Shown here piece by piece: positions 54,460 to 64,000 of a stretch of DNA of 64,000 nucleotides. This DNA is from Piromyces finnis (taxonomy: Eukaryota > Neocallimastigomycota > Neocallimastigomycetes > Neocallimastigales > Neocallimastigaceae). The stretch covers positions 372,001-436,000 of the forward strand of contig MCFH01000012.1 of assembly GCA_002104945.1 (NCBI GenBank). Direction: 5' to 3'. Numbering within the stretch: position 1 is the stretch's first letter; every line of letters begins with the position of its first letter. The translations under genes were made by a program, and so were the position numbers. Under the pieces are notes generated by a model that made no database searches, was not told the DNA's origin, and worked only from the letters and a program-made list of their open reading frames with translations.

Positions 54460-56007
54460 TTATTTAATAACTATTTTGATGGCCACAGGGTATTTAATTT
54501 TTGTTTTATTTTTTTCTACTTTCGATAGAGTATATATTGTATATAATTTATTTATAAAAAGGTAATAAAGGATAACAGATGTATTAATTGTGTTTCCAAC
54601 ACAACCAAATACATCTTGAGCTAAAATTGAAATATCATCATTTTCACTAATTACTTTAATCATTGCCTTTGTGAGAACATAAATGTATACTGGTATATTA
54701 AGATTCTATCATTATAATATAAACATTAAAAGAAAAAATTATTATTATTATGTAATTTATGTAATCATTATATATATAAGATGCCTAAGATGATATATGT
54801 ATATATTTAGGATTACCTCTTTAAAATTTCTTTTAACATTTCTTGTTAAATAAGATAGAATGCATCCAAAGGATAGTATAACAAATTTTAATAGCATACT
54901 GAATAATAATAATAATAATAATAATTAGAAAAATGGATATTAAAGCATAAATATATTATATAATTAATGAAATTTTTTTTAAATAATTTAATTGATAATC
55001 AATTATTAAATTACCATAATGATATAAATTTGGAATAGACACATTTTCTAAATTCTTTAAAGTCGCTTGATATCGATAATTTATTATCAATCCAATTATT
55101 CTTTATGTCTATTATTAACATGATTATATAGAATAACACTAGTGAAAATATAATTGCATACATCGTTTTTTTTTTTAGAGCTAATTGATAATTTAATTTG
55201 GTATAAAAACTTTTTTTTTTTTTTTTTAAATTTTGATAAATAATAAACAATAATAAAATTATTAAAAGAATGAATTATTAAGTTATCATTTATTTGATAT
55301 TGAATTTATAAAAGTAATTACATTTTATATATTCTCAATGTTTTAACAAGAATTGATCCAAAGACTAGAGAAAATCCCTAATCAATTTATATTGATATAA
55401 AAAAAAAAAAAAACAATGTTAATAAATATATAAACATAAATTTCTTCATTATATATTAATTTACTCATTTTTTATAATTACAATATAATCGAATAAATAA
55501 CTAAGTATACAGGTAATTTTCGTTCTTTCAATCGTTAAAAGATATATATATCCACAATTATTTAATATTCCAACAAGTATTAATAACAGAAAATCAACAC
55601 CTCCTATATTTCCAAAAATATGAAATTTAAAGTATATATAATTATTTCATTAAATATTTCATTGTCTTTTTACTACTACTACTATTACTATTACTATTAC
55701 TATTACTATTACTATTACTATTACTATTACTATTACTATTACTATTACTATTACTATTACTATTACTATTACTATTACTATTACTATTACTATTACTATT
55801 ACTATTACTATTACTATTACTATTACTATTACTATTACTATTACTATTACTATTACTATTACTATTACTATTACTATTACTATTACTATTACTATTACTA
55901 TTACTATTACTATTACTATTACTATTACTATTACTATTACTATTACTATTACTATTACTATTACTATTACCGATTGCTATTACTATTACTATTACTATTA
56001 CTTTGAC

Positions 56008-56065
<58 letters not shown>

Positions 56066-59000
56066 TCCTTTAACTGTAGGGTGATGTCTTAACATGAAAA
56101 CACCAATTGACATCATAATAGTAATACTTATTAATATAAAAGTTGTAAACCTAGCTATATTAAAAAACATGGAATATGGAGCTCTATCTAATTGATAATA
56201 TTGATCACAATGACTTCCAGTATATAAAGTATCGGTACAATTACATATATTATTATTAATGCATTTTCCTTTATTACATGATGGTTCACAATAAGGTTGA
56301 TAACTATGATAAAGAATATAATTTATTTATTATTTTTATTTAGTTCAGTAGATTTATTATTTTGCTTATGGTTTATAAGTGTACATATAATGAAAAATTA
56401 CCATGATTTAAATTTAGTACTATCTAAATATTGATTTAGAAAAGTGGTATCATCACAGCTTTTTATATTAATTTTAATATCAATGTAATTCTTTTCAAAT
56501 GCACTATACTGACCTTTAAAATATTTATAATATTTAGTATATATTATTTTATTAAAAAAAATTAAAGAAATAATATGCTTATTTTATTTTTTTTTTTAAA
56601 AAGATATCTTTATTTTATAATATTAATATTATTATTTATTGAATTATTCTAATATAATTATTATATTACCAAATGTATTTATTTTTAGTTTTAAGTAATA
56701 TTCACCAGGGTTACCAACAACTAATATTAACACATTAATATTGTCATTAGGAAATATATTTAATTTTTTTTTTTTTTTTTTTTAACTTCCGAGTGCATTT
56801 CTCCCATCGATCAGAGTTAGCTCCAATGGTGGTTCTTAGAGAAACGTTGGCTCATTCCTATTGCTAGGTGGTTGTGACCCTCCTGGTCTGTCATACTGTT
56901 TCTTCAGCTTCGACGCTCACTTAATCCATGTACATTAGATGCATGTCGTTGTACGATATTTCACAACTACAATGCTAAGCCTCTTATAGTCAATTTGATC
57001 ACGTGTCAACCGCCCCCTAATGTTTACACTTAAATTGATTAAGGAATATTATGTGTTTTTGGCATAGCCTAAGTCACCACTTATTAAGTTCTAATTTGGA
57101 ATGTACCATGTACACTAGACCCTCTCAGGCCGGCTAGACGAGTGTTATTATCATAGTAGTAAATTAGAAAGTTCATTTATACTTACCTGAATATCATAAC
57201 CCAACCCATGGCAAACCCAGTGGGAAAATCCACAGGCACTGACATCTGCGGGGTCGAACCAGAAGCCTTATGTATACTAAGGCAACGCCTTAACAACCAG
57301 GATAAAATATATTTAATATATTACTCTCTTTAATTTATAAATAATAGATCTAGATATAAAATTACTTTTTATAGTTGGAAATATACAAGAGTCACCCCAA
57401 CAATAAGATTTTGATTGACCTAGCAATATAGCATTATAGTTATCATTAATTTCAAGATTATAAAACATAAATTTCTCAAATTGGATATTTGACATATCTA
57501 TATCAAATAATTTTACTTTAAATAAAAATGTTAACAAAATATATTAGAAATAACTAGTGTAGAATAATATTACTTCTATAGGTTTATATAGATATATAGT
57601 TACAATTATTATAATCATCATATAAGCTAGCTATTCTTATTTAAAATATATTATTTTATTTAGTTTTTTTTTTTATAATTACTATTGAGTCGTCGTAAGA
57701 TTATATATATTTATATTACCTGAAATTCCTTCGGGTAGCATTTCTCCTGAATAAATTGATATTTCTTCATCTAATTCATTATTGAGTATTAATTTTGTAG
57801 GGTTTGTTGCAAAATTACCTTTGATACTTTTTAAAACTTCTATATTTGTAATATTTGGTTCTGATTTTAAATCGTAACTATATACTATTTTTCCAAGTAA
57901 TGCATTATTATTATAAAATGTACAGTTTACTAATGAAAATATTTTATTTGCATATGGACTTATAGAATAAATAACACCTCCATATTTTTCCGCAACATTG
58001 CTTTCAAATACGCTATTGGTTATATTTACTGTTGTTTTTGTCGTTTTTTGTAAACTGTCTACATGAATTACTGATCCACAATTTGATCTTATATTATTAA
58101 AATAAATATTATCCATTATATAATTCCCAAATAAACTGTTTTTTTCATCAATTTTAATAAATCCATTATTAAAATAACAGTTTTTGATGGAATTATTGTA
58201 AAGTGAAATTTTTCCATTAGAAAGAATATTAATACCAACATCTAATTTAATTGAAGTATACAAGAATATAAAATTTTTTTTTAAATTAATATAAAGTAAT
58301 TTTTATTAATATTATTATATCATAAAATAATTTTAAATATTAATTAATAACCTCCATAAATATTATCAAAAACAGTATTATTAACAACTAAACTAGAAGC
58401 TGATCCAAGTAATGCAATCTCAGAAGAATAAATAAATCGATCAACAGAAATATCAGTGTCACAGCTATTATCCATATAACATTTATGCATATTCTTTATC
58501 TATTAATAATATTAATTATTATCATGGATCATCAGGATTACTAATAATATAACTATAATCATTTAACTATCATATTACTTCACTATTAATTAATGCTATA
58601 TTTCCTTTTTCGGTTCTAAATAATACTTTAATTAAAGTAGGAATAATTTAAGAATACTTTTTAGATTAAAATTCAGCAAAAAAAAAAAAAAAAAAAAAAA
58701 TTAAAATTAATTTACATTATTGAAAATATTACCTCCTCTGGAATTTACATTATTTAGTTTAAGATTATTAATTGTCATTCCTAAACCTTTATTGAATATT
58801 ATTTAATAGTGATATCTTAGATTCCCCTTTGTTTATATACAATTTTATTCAATATTATTATAATATACCATTAATGAAACCATTATAATTAAAAAGTTCA
58901 ATGGCCATTTTTGAATAAAATTCTTTTACATTTAAATTACTTATATATAATACTGAATTATTTTCTTGATAGACCAAACTATTTTTTTATTTTTATTTTT

Positions 59001-60943
59001 ATAAGAGAAATCAATTAAAATGATTTATTATTATTAGTTTATTAAGGAAAAAAAATATATATACTTTGTGTATAAGCCACTGGTATTTATGATTTCAATA
59101 CTATTATTTAAAAAAAAATATTTATCGAGTTAAAAAAATTTTTTTATTGATTAAATAAAAAATAAATTATTCATTACTTATCAAATGTTGCACGACAATT
59201 ATCACTTATCCATATGATTGACGTTTGCCTTACACTTAATTGCTTACCATTATTTATTAAAACATTTGTTACACTAATGTTTATATTATAACTATTACAT
59301 GTGTAAACAAAAAGTCCATTTGTTCCTCTTCCTTGTATAGTATCAATTTCTATATTACTAATATTAATTTTTATTAAAATAATATTAATATATGTAAGAA
59401 TAAACTAATATATTTTATCTGATAACATTAAACCTCATTGTAAGTGTTGCATATTCTGATACAACAAAAGCACAAGCCGTTTCATAAGGATTAATTAGAT
59501 TTTCTGCATAATAATTATCTATTAATACATTGGATGATTTCTCAAGTCTTTAAATATATATAAGAGATAAAAAAGAAAAGTTAATTACATTTTTTTCTTA
59601 TTTACATAAATTGTTATTATGAAATTCATATTATAAAAATACCCCATAATTAAACCTCCATTTGTCATTCCTAAAATATTTCCTGTATCTATTTGTTTAA
59701 TATTTGTAAATTTCGCAATAGAATTGATATTTTCTGATGTTGAAATATATGACATACTTCCCTTTTTTGTTTTTATCATATTTATTATTTTATTTAAATT
59801 ATATTTATTGTTTAAAATTTTTTTATATTACAATCAATAAATTAATGAATTAATATTTAGTCAATGCAATTAAAATTATTTAATTTTTAAAATATTACTA
59901 GTTTTAAGGATGTAGTATTAAATATATCAAGGTGATCCGCTTCAAAATCATATAAATCATAAAGATAAAAAGCTCCACCTTTTTCTGAACTCAAATTGTC
60001 TTTTAATGTACAATTTTTAATATAAACATATGAATTTAATGCATGCATCACTGATCTTTTTATCATGAATTAATTTTTCATGAATCGATTAATCATGAAT
60101 TAATTCATAATTAAAAAATGATTTAATAAAAAAAAAAAAAGATATAGAAAAAATTGAATATAAATAGTCACGTCATCATTATATTATTATTTATTCTACT
60201 TTTTTATTTATTTATTAATATACAAAATATTACCCTCCTTCAATACTTTCTGAACTGTATGCTTTTTCAAATATTGAATTATTTATATCAATGTTAAATC
60301 CATTAATTATATCTAATATAGGGCATTGATATTCACCACTAAAGTATGAATCTTTTATTATTAAGTTATATTTATCATCTCCATTTCCATTATAATTAAT
60401 TAAACGATTTTGACATGATGAACTACCAAAAAATGTTGAATTATTTATATTAACATTTCCTCCTCTTAAATTTATACAATTATCACTTTCATTGGATGAT
60501 GATTCATATTTAAAATTGGATATATTTATATATTCATTTCTAATATCAAATTTCGAATTTATATTTCCGGTTAAATGTACATTCTGTATATTGATTTTTA
60601 AATTATCATGAAAATATAGATTTCCTCGTATTGACAGACTATTTAATTGTATTTCCTTAACACCATTATCAAAATGAAGATAGTGTGATAAATTCAAAAA
60701 ATTTAATATAGAATTTTCAGTGGAACCTCCACTTATTATAACTTTTTCAAATGAATTAACGTTAATATTATTTGTTATATTTATTTCATTTTCAACATTA
60801 ATTTCCAAAATTTTGATATTACTTGAAATTATTTTTAACAAATCCTTTTCATCTTTAACAACTTCCAGTTTAACACCGCCGATACATAAATTTAATAATA
60901 AAATAATTAAATGTAATAACAAATTTTTATTCCCGATCTTCAT
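54460..60943 (-). CDS. Beta-helix / EGF-like / 7TM receptor, 20 exons, 1159 aa
   Basis: Minus-strand exons: 60943-60234, 60055-59899, 59761-59606, 59540-59434, 59357-59178, 59100-59065, 58978-58869, 58786-58733, 58625-58579, 58499-58352, 58241-57720, 57515-57366, 56720-56670, 56513-56402, 56303-56065, 55603-55482, 55377-55322, 55209-55015, 54898-54817, 54705-54460 (3480 nt). Signal peptide (NLLLHLIILLLNLCIGG), then ~720 residues of short strand repeats of the N-I-x-N-S-x-F-x-x-N type, a parallel beta-helix pattern. A CWGDSC module and an EGF-like unit (CEPSCNKGKCINNNICNC) precede TM1 (FTTFILISITIMMSIGVFML). Later helices include VDFLLLILVGILNN, GFSLVFGSILVKT, YAIIFSLVLFYIIML, FVILSFGCILSYLTRNV and VILYYLFINKL. 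Ligand unknown; surface or polysaccharide sensing is speculative. The exon 3/4 acceptor (TTGAG) is least certain. A weaker upstream Met (60958) also exists. Confidence 0.82.
55680..56063 (-). repeat. Hexanucleotide and trinucleotide array in intron 15 of the receptor
   Basis: About 48 units of ACTATT (plus strand) from 55680 to 55969, then a few variant units, then (ATT)n to 56063. The array abuts the splice donor: on the minus strand the intron begins GTAATAATAAT. Frames through it read as poly-Tyr/Tyr or Asn/Ser and are not real exons. Confidence 0.95.
56765..57304 (-). mobile_element. tRNA-derived SINE with 13-nt target duplication
   Basis: A ~540-bp insert, far richer in G+C than its surroundings, lies in the intron between receptor exons 12 and 13. 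On the minus strand it begins TATCCTGGTTGTTAAGGCG (A-box-like TGGTTGTTAAGG, 57299-57288), has a good B box GGTTCGACCCC (57260-57250), a long unrelated body and a 3' A-run (T-run on plus, 56765-56783). It is flanked by identical AAATATATTTAAT at 56752-56764 and 57305-57317. RNA polymerase III transcription and mobilisation by a LINE are expected for such elements. A ~41-nt core (56877-56918) matches the LINE tails in this window. Confidence 0.9.
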
Positions 60944-61639
60944 ATTAATAGTAACCAAATATAAAGTTAATGTGTTAACTTGTTCTGTGATTTTCTTGAA
61001 GTTTCATAAAATAATATCAAATTATAATTATATCAATTAATACAATAAATGATATTGTCTTTTTTTCTATCTTTTTTTTTTTATTGTTTTTATTAATAAT
61101 TAACGCTAATAAAATAACAAACTTTTTTTTATTAATAATTAAGTTTTTTTTTTTTTGGTTTATTTCAATTAAAAAAACTAAAAACTTATTTTTTTTTTCA
61201 TTCCACATACTTAATTTATTTAATCATTCATATACATTTTAATCAAAACAAAAAATTTTTTTACATTTGAAACAAACTTTTAAACATAATTTTTTTTTAA
61301 CTTTATTTAGAAAAGTTTTTGTGTAATAAAATTAATGCCAAGTAAATTGTAATAATAAATATAATTAGAATTTAATTGCTAAAGAGAAGTTTAATAGTTA
61401 ACTTCATTTTAGCAGAACTAAATATATAAAAAAAAACGATAAACTATAGTTTTATTTATACTGAAAAAAGGATACAAATATAAACTTTATCAAATAAAGA
61501 ATGAAAGGACTTAATAAGTATATTTATCATTAATTTCATTGTAATTTTAAATAGAAGTAAGGTAAATGAACATTTATAACTTTCTATTAATTATTATATT
61601 AAGATATTGCTTTTCTATTTTATTTTTATTTTTACTGCT

Positions 61640-62070
61640 GGTAGAAAAAATTCACTTGCAAATCTCACAATTGAAAAATCTAAATAAGATCTAATTATAC
61701 AAAATTTAGGAAATGTTCCGTTTTAGAGGGCTCGAAATCCGTCCCCTCAAAAATCTACGCATGTTTCAAATGAGAATAATTAAATTTTCAAGCATGATAA
61801 TTTTCAATTAACATGCCCTCCTACTCGTTATAGATTCGCTTGAGCTCCATCCATTTTCAGGGCTAGTTCATTTGGAAGATGAATTGTTACACATTTCTTA
61901 GCAGATTCCAACTTTCATGGCCACCATCATACTATCTAGATAAACCAACACCTTTTGTGATATAAATGAGCGTGTATTTCGGTTCTTTAACCCCACGATT
62001 GGTTCATCCCACATCACCTTCCAAAAATGGTATATAGTTCTGCTTACTAAAAATGGCCCAAGTTCAAATT
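61640..62070 (-). pseudogene. Decayed fragment of 28S rRNA
   Basis: On the minus strand, blocks match eukaryotic large-subunit rRNA in order: GGGCCATTTTTAGTAAGCAG, GATGTGGGATGAACCAA, CGAAATACACGCTCAT, CACAAAAGGTGTTGGTT, GATGGTGGCCATGAAAGT, GAATCTGCTAAGAAATGTG, GAACTAGCCCTGAAAATGG and CGAGTAGGAGGGC. Differences from the conserved consensus are mostly C-to-T and G-to-A (for example CTCACCTGC has become TTCATCTTC), and some segments are deleted or inserted. This is a short relocated piece, not a working rRNA gene. The end toward 61640 is less clear than the conserved blocks at about 61790-62065. Confidence 0.85.
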
Positions 62071-62174
62071 AAGTAACTTAAACTTATTATATAATTTTTT
62101 TAAAAAAGAAGAAAAACATTATAATTAGTATATATGTTACATATTTTTAACTTTAATTGTAAATTTGTTGGAAA

Positions 62175-62176
<2 letters not shown>

Positions 62177-62227
<51 letters not shown>

Positions 62228-62246
62228 AATAAATAAATAAATAAAT
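62177..62246. repeat. TAA/TAAA microsatellite
   Basis: A run of TAA units passing directly into seven or so TAAA units. Confidence 0.95.
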
Positions 62247-62596
62247 ATAAATTATATTATAAAAATTAAATTTTAAAATTTACAGAACTTTATTAATTTA
62301 TTTAATCATTCATTTACTTTTCAAATAATATTTTTTATTTTACTAATTTACTTTTTTATTTTATTCTTATTTTTATTTTTTTTTATAATCAATTGGAATA
62401 AAGAATAATGAAAATCTCTAGTTATTATTAAATAGATATTCCATTCAATTTGAAAATGGTTATTGAAATTAAAAAAAAAAAAAAAAAGAAACATGTATTA
62501 AATTAAGAATGGGATATTATAAAAAATATATATAATTATTTTTATTATTATTTTTTGCTCAAATAGTATATAAGTACATACATTGCATTATAATGA

Positions 62597-63868
62597 TTAT
62601 ATAAAAACAATTTGTATTGGAGTAATGTATTTATTTCTTGGCTTGTTTTTTTTTTCAATTTTCGATACAAAATAAATTTCAATTAATTTATCTATATAAA
62701 GATAGTAAAGAATGACAAAGGTATTTATTATGGTTCCAATACATCTAAATAAATTTTGAACTACAATTGAAATTCCGTCATTACCGTTAACAATTTCAAT
62801 TAATGTTACTGAAGTAACATAAATGTATACTGGAATATTAAGATTCTATTTTTGAACATTTAAGAAATATGATTATTATGAAAAATTATATATAAGACGA
62901 ATAAAAAATTATATTTATAGTTCTATAGTTACCTCTTTAAAATCTTTTTTAACATTTCTTATTGAATAAGATAAAATGCATCCGATAAATAATACAATGA
63001 AGTTTAATAAAGTACTATGGAAAAAAAAAAAAAAAAACAATGATATTTAAAATAATATATTTAATATATGGGTATTAATAATATCAATGAGTAGTTTTAA
63101 AAAGATAAAAATATTTTTAACATTCTAATAGCTTAAAACAATTATTAGTTATTACCATAAAGTCATAAATTTTGGATAGACACATTTTTTAAATTCTTTA
63201 AGGTCATTTGTTAGTGAAGATTTATTATCGATCCAATTATTCTTTACGCTTACTACTACTACAGAGATGTAGAATAATACCAATGAAAATACAATGGCAT
63301 ACATAATTTCTATTCTGAGTCCTTTATTTCTATGTGATACAACATTGAAACTTTTTTTTTTTTTTTGTTTGGTTTATAATAATTAAAAAAAAAAAAAAAA
63401 AAAAAAAAGGAAATAAATAAATATTAAATAAATGAATTATTAAATTGTAATATAACTAAATTTATAAAAGTAATCACAAGAATCGATCCAAAAACTAGAG
63501 AAAATCCCTAATTAATTAGTATTTATAAAAAAAGAAAATATTAATAAATATATTTATATATATGTATATGTATATATATTTAAAATATTTTATTATTTAT
63601 TATATTATATCATTATATCAGTAGTATATTTGTTTATTCATTTTATAATTACAATATTATTGAATAAATAAATAAAAATGCAAGTGGTTTTTATATTTTC
63701 AATGGTTAAAGGATATATACGTAGTTAATTAATAATCCAATAAGTATTAATAATAGAAAATCAACGCTTTCTATATTTCCAATAATATAAAATTTTAAAT
63801 ATAATTAATTACTTCATTAATTATTTCATTATCCATTACTACTATAACACTACTACTACTACTACTAC

Positions 63869-63906
<38 letters not shown>

Positions 63907-64000
63907 GTAGTAGTAGTAGTAGTAGTAGTACCTCCTTTAATAGTAGGATTATTTTTTAACATGATAATAGCAATTGATATCATGATAGTAATTGGATTAG
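62597..64000 (-). pseudogene. Paralogue of the beta-helix 7TM receptor, broken in the 7TM region (5' part outside window)
   Basis: Exon-by-exon match to the complete receptor: TM1 exon (64000-63935, ending NNPTIKGG), TM2 exon (about 63770-63650), a shortened exon near 63507-63478 (GFSLVFGSIL), 63350-63156 (EIMYAIVFSLVLFYIS, 195 nt as in the paralogue), 63015-62933, and a last exon 62845-62597 (NLNIPVYIYV ... TPIQIVFI). Lesions: a 4-nt net loss giving TAA in the TM2 exon, a 26-nt deletion removing the V-K-T-L-R-I-Y-K block and its donor, and one extra base in the 62933-63015 exon (83 nt against 82). Three independent frame-breaking changes make a pseudogene likely. The first visible intron starts in a (TAC)n/(TAA)n microsatellite. 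Confidence 0.78.

Larger units (their letters stand above)
60944..62596. other. Region between receptor gene and receptor pseudogene
   Basis: 5' flank of the receptor (minus strand, 60944 up), a decayed 28S rRNA fragment (61640-62070), a TAA/TAAA microsatellite (62177-62246), and the 3' flank of the downstream pseudogene. No protein gene. Confidence 0.6.

Noticed and set aside
55620-56006. Poly-Tyr protein (128 aa)
   Set aside because: It is translation of the ACTATT hexanucleotide array within an intron.
57241-57304. A tRNA gene on the minus strand
   Set aside because: A and B boxes are present but the sequence runs on into a 540-bp body with an A-tail and target duplication, so it is the head of a SINE.
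57313-57537. SINE insertion destroying a receptor exon
   Set aside because: The frame runs to a stop close to the insertion, but a GTAATT donor after CIFPTIK and a TAG acceptor before VGNPGEYYLK place the SINE within an intron and rejoin the conserved segment in phase.

Overview
The window looks like nuclear DNA from a very AT-rich eukaryote with many introns, most likely an anaerobic gut fungus (Neocallimastigomycota). That assignment is an inference. It rests on several things: very AT-rich intergenic DNA packed with homopolymers and AAT/ATT microsatellites; short GT..AG introns; large 7-transmembrane receptors with a bacterial-type solute-binding or beta-helix ectodomain; and intronless genes of bacterial type (FeoA-FeoB, NfsA-like nitroreductase) next to ordinary intron-bearing eukaryotic genes. 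Dictyostelids are the main alternative.

Layout. 1-2084: 3' part of a Ty1/copia retrotransposon (intact RT/RNase H, polypurine tract, probable 3' LTR). 2085-8963: gene-free, with direct repeats and a decayed LINE reverse transcriptase (3100-4140). 8964-11505 (+): SLC41/MgtE-type magnesium transporter, 9 exons. 11506-17055: gene-free, with one truncated LINE tail. 17056-19301 (+): NOP58, 3 exons. 20015-22498 (-): C-terminal half and 3' end of a LINE, into which another truncated LINE tail has inserted with a 12-nt target duplication. 23241-25111 (-): heterotrimeric G-protein beta subunit, 4 exons with a 12-nt last exon. 29174-32598 (+): Rad60/Esc2/NIP45-like protein with two SUMO-like domains, 8 exons. 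33773-36085 and 38845-41241 (both -): two intronless FeoA-FeoB ferrous-iron transporters separated by an 8 x 59-bp minisatellite. 45667-46440 (-): NfsA-like nitroreductase. 47165-49334 (+): broken ankyrin-repeat gene. 51100-53834 (+): family C-like receptor with a solute-binding-protein ectodomain, 2 exons. 54460-60943 (-): a 20-exon gene for a 1159-residue beta-helix / EGF-like / 7TM receptor, carrying a tRNA-derived SINE in one intron. 61640-62070 (-): decayed fragment of 28S rRNA. 62597-64000 (-): 7TM part of a paralogue of the previous receptor, broken by several frameshifts and cut by the window end.

How the genes fit together. The G-beta subunit and the receptors belong to the same signalling logic: family C-type receptors normally act through heterotrimeric G proteins. 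The paired FeoB genes and the nitroreductase form a stretch of presumably acquired, intronless genes suited to anoxic, Fe(II)-rich surroundings. Exon maps were worked out by hand from reading frame, splice signals and family motifs. In every intact spliced gene the exon lengths sum to a multiple of three.
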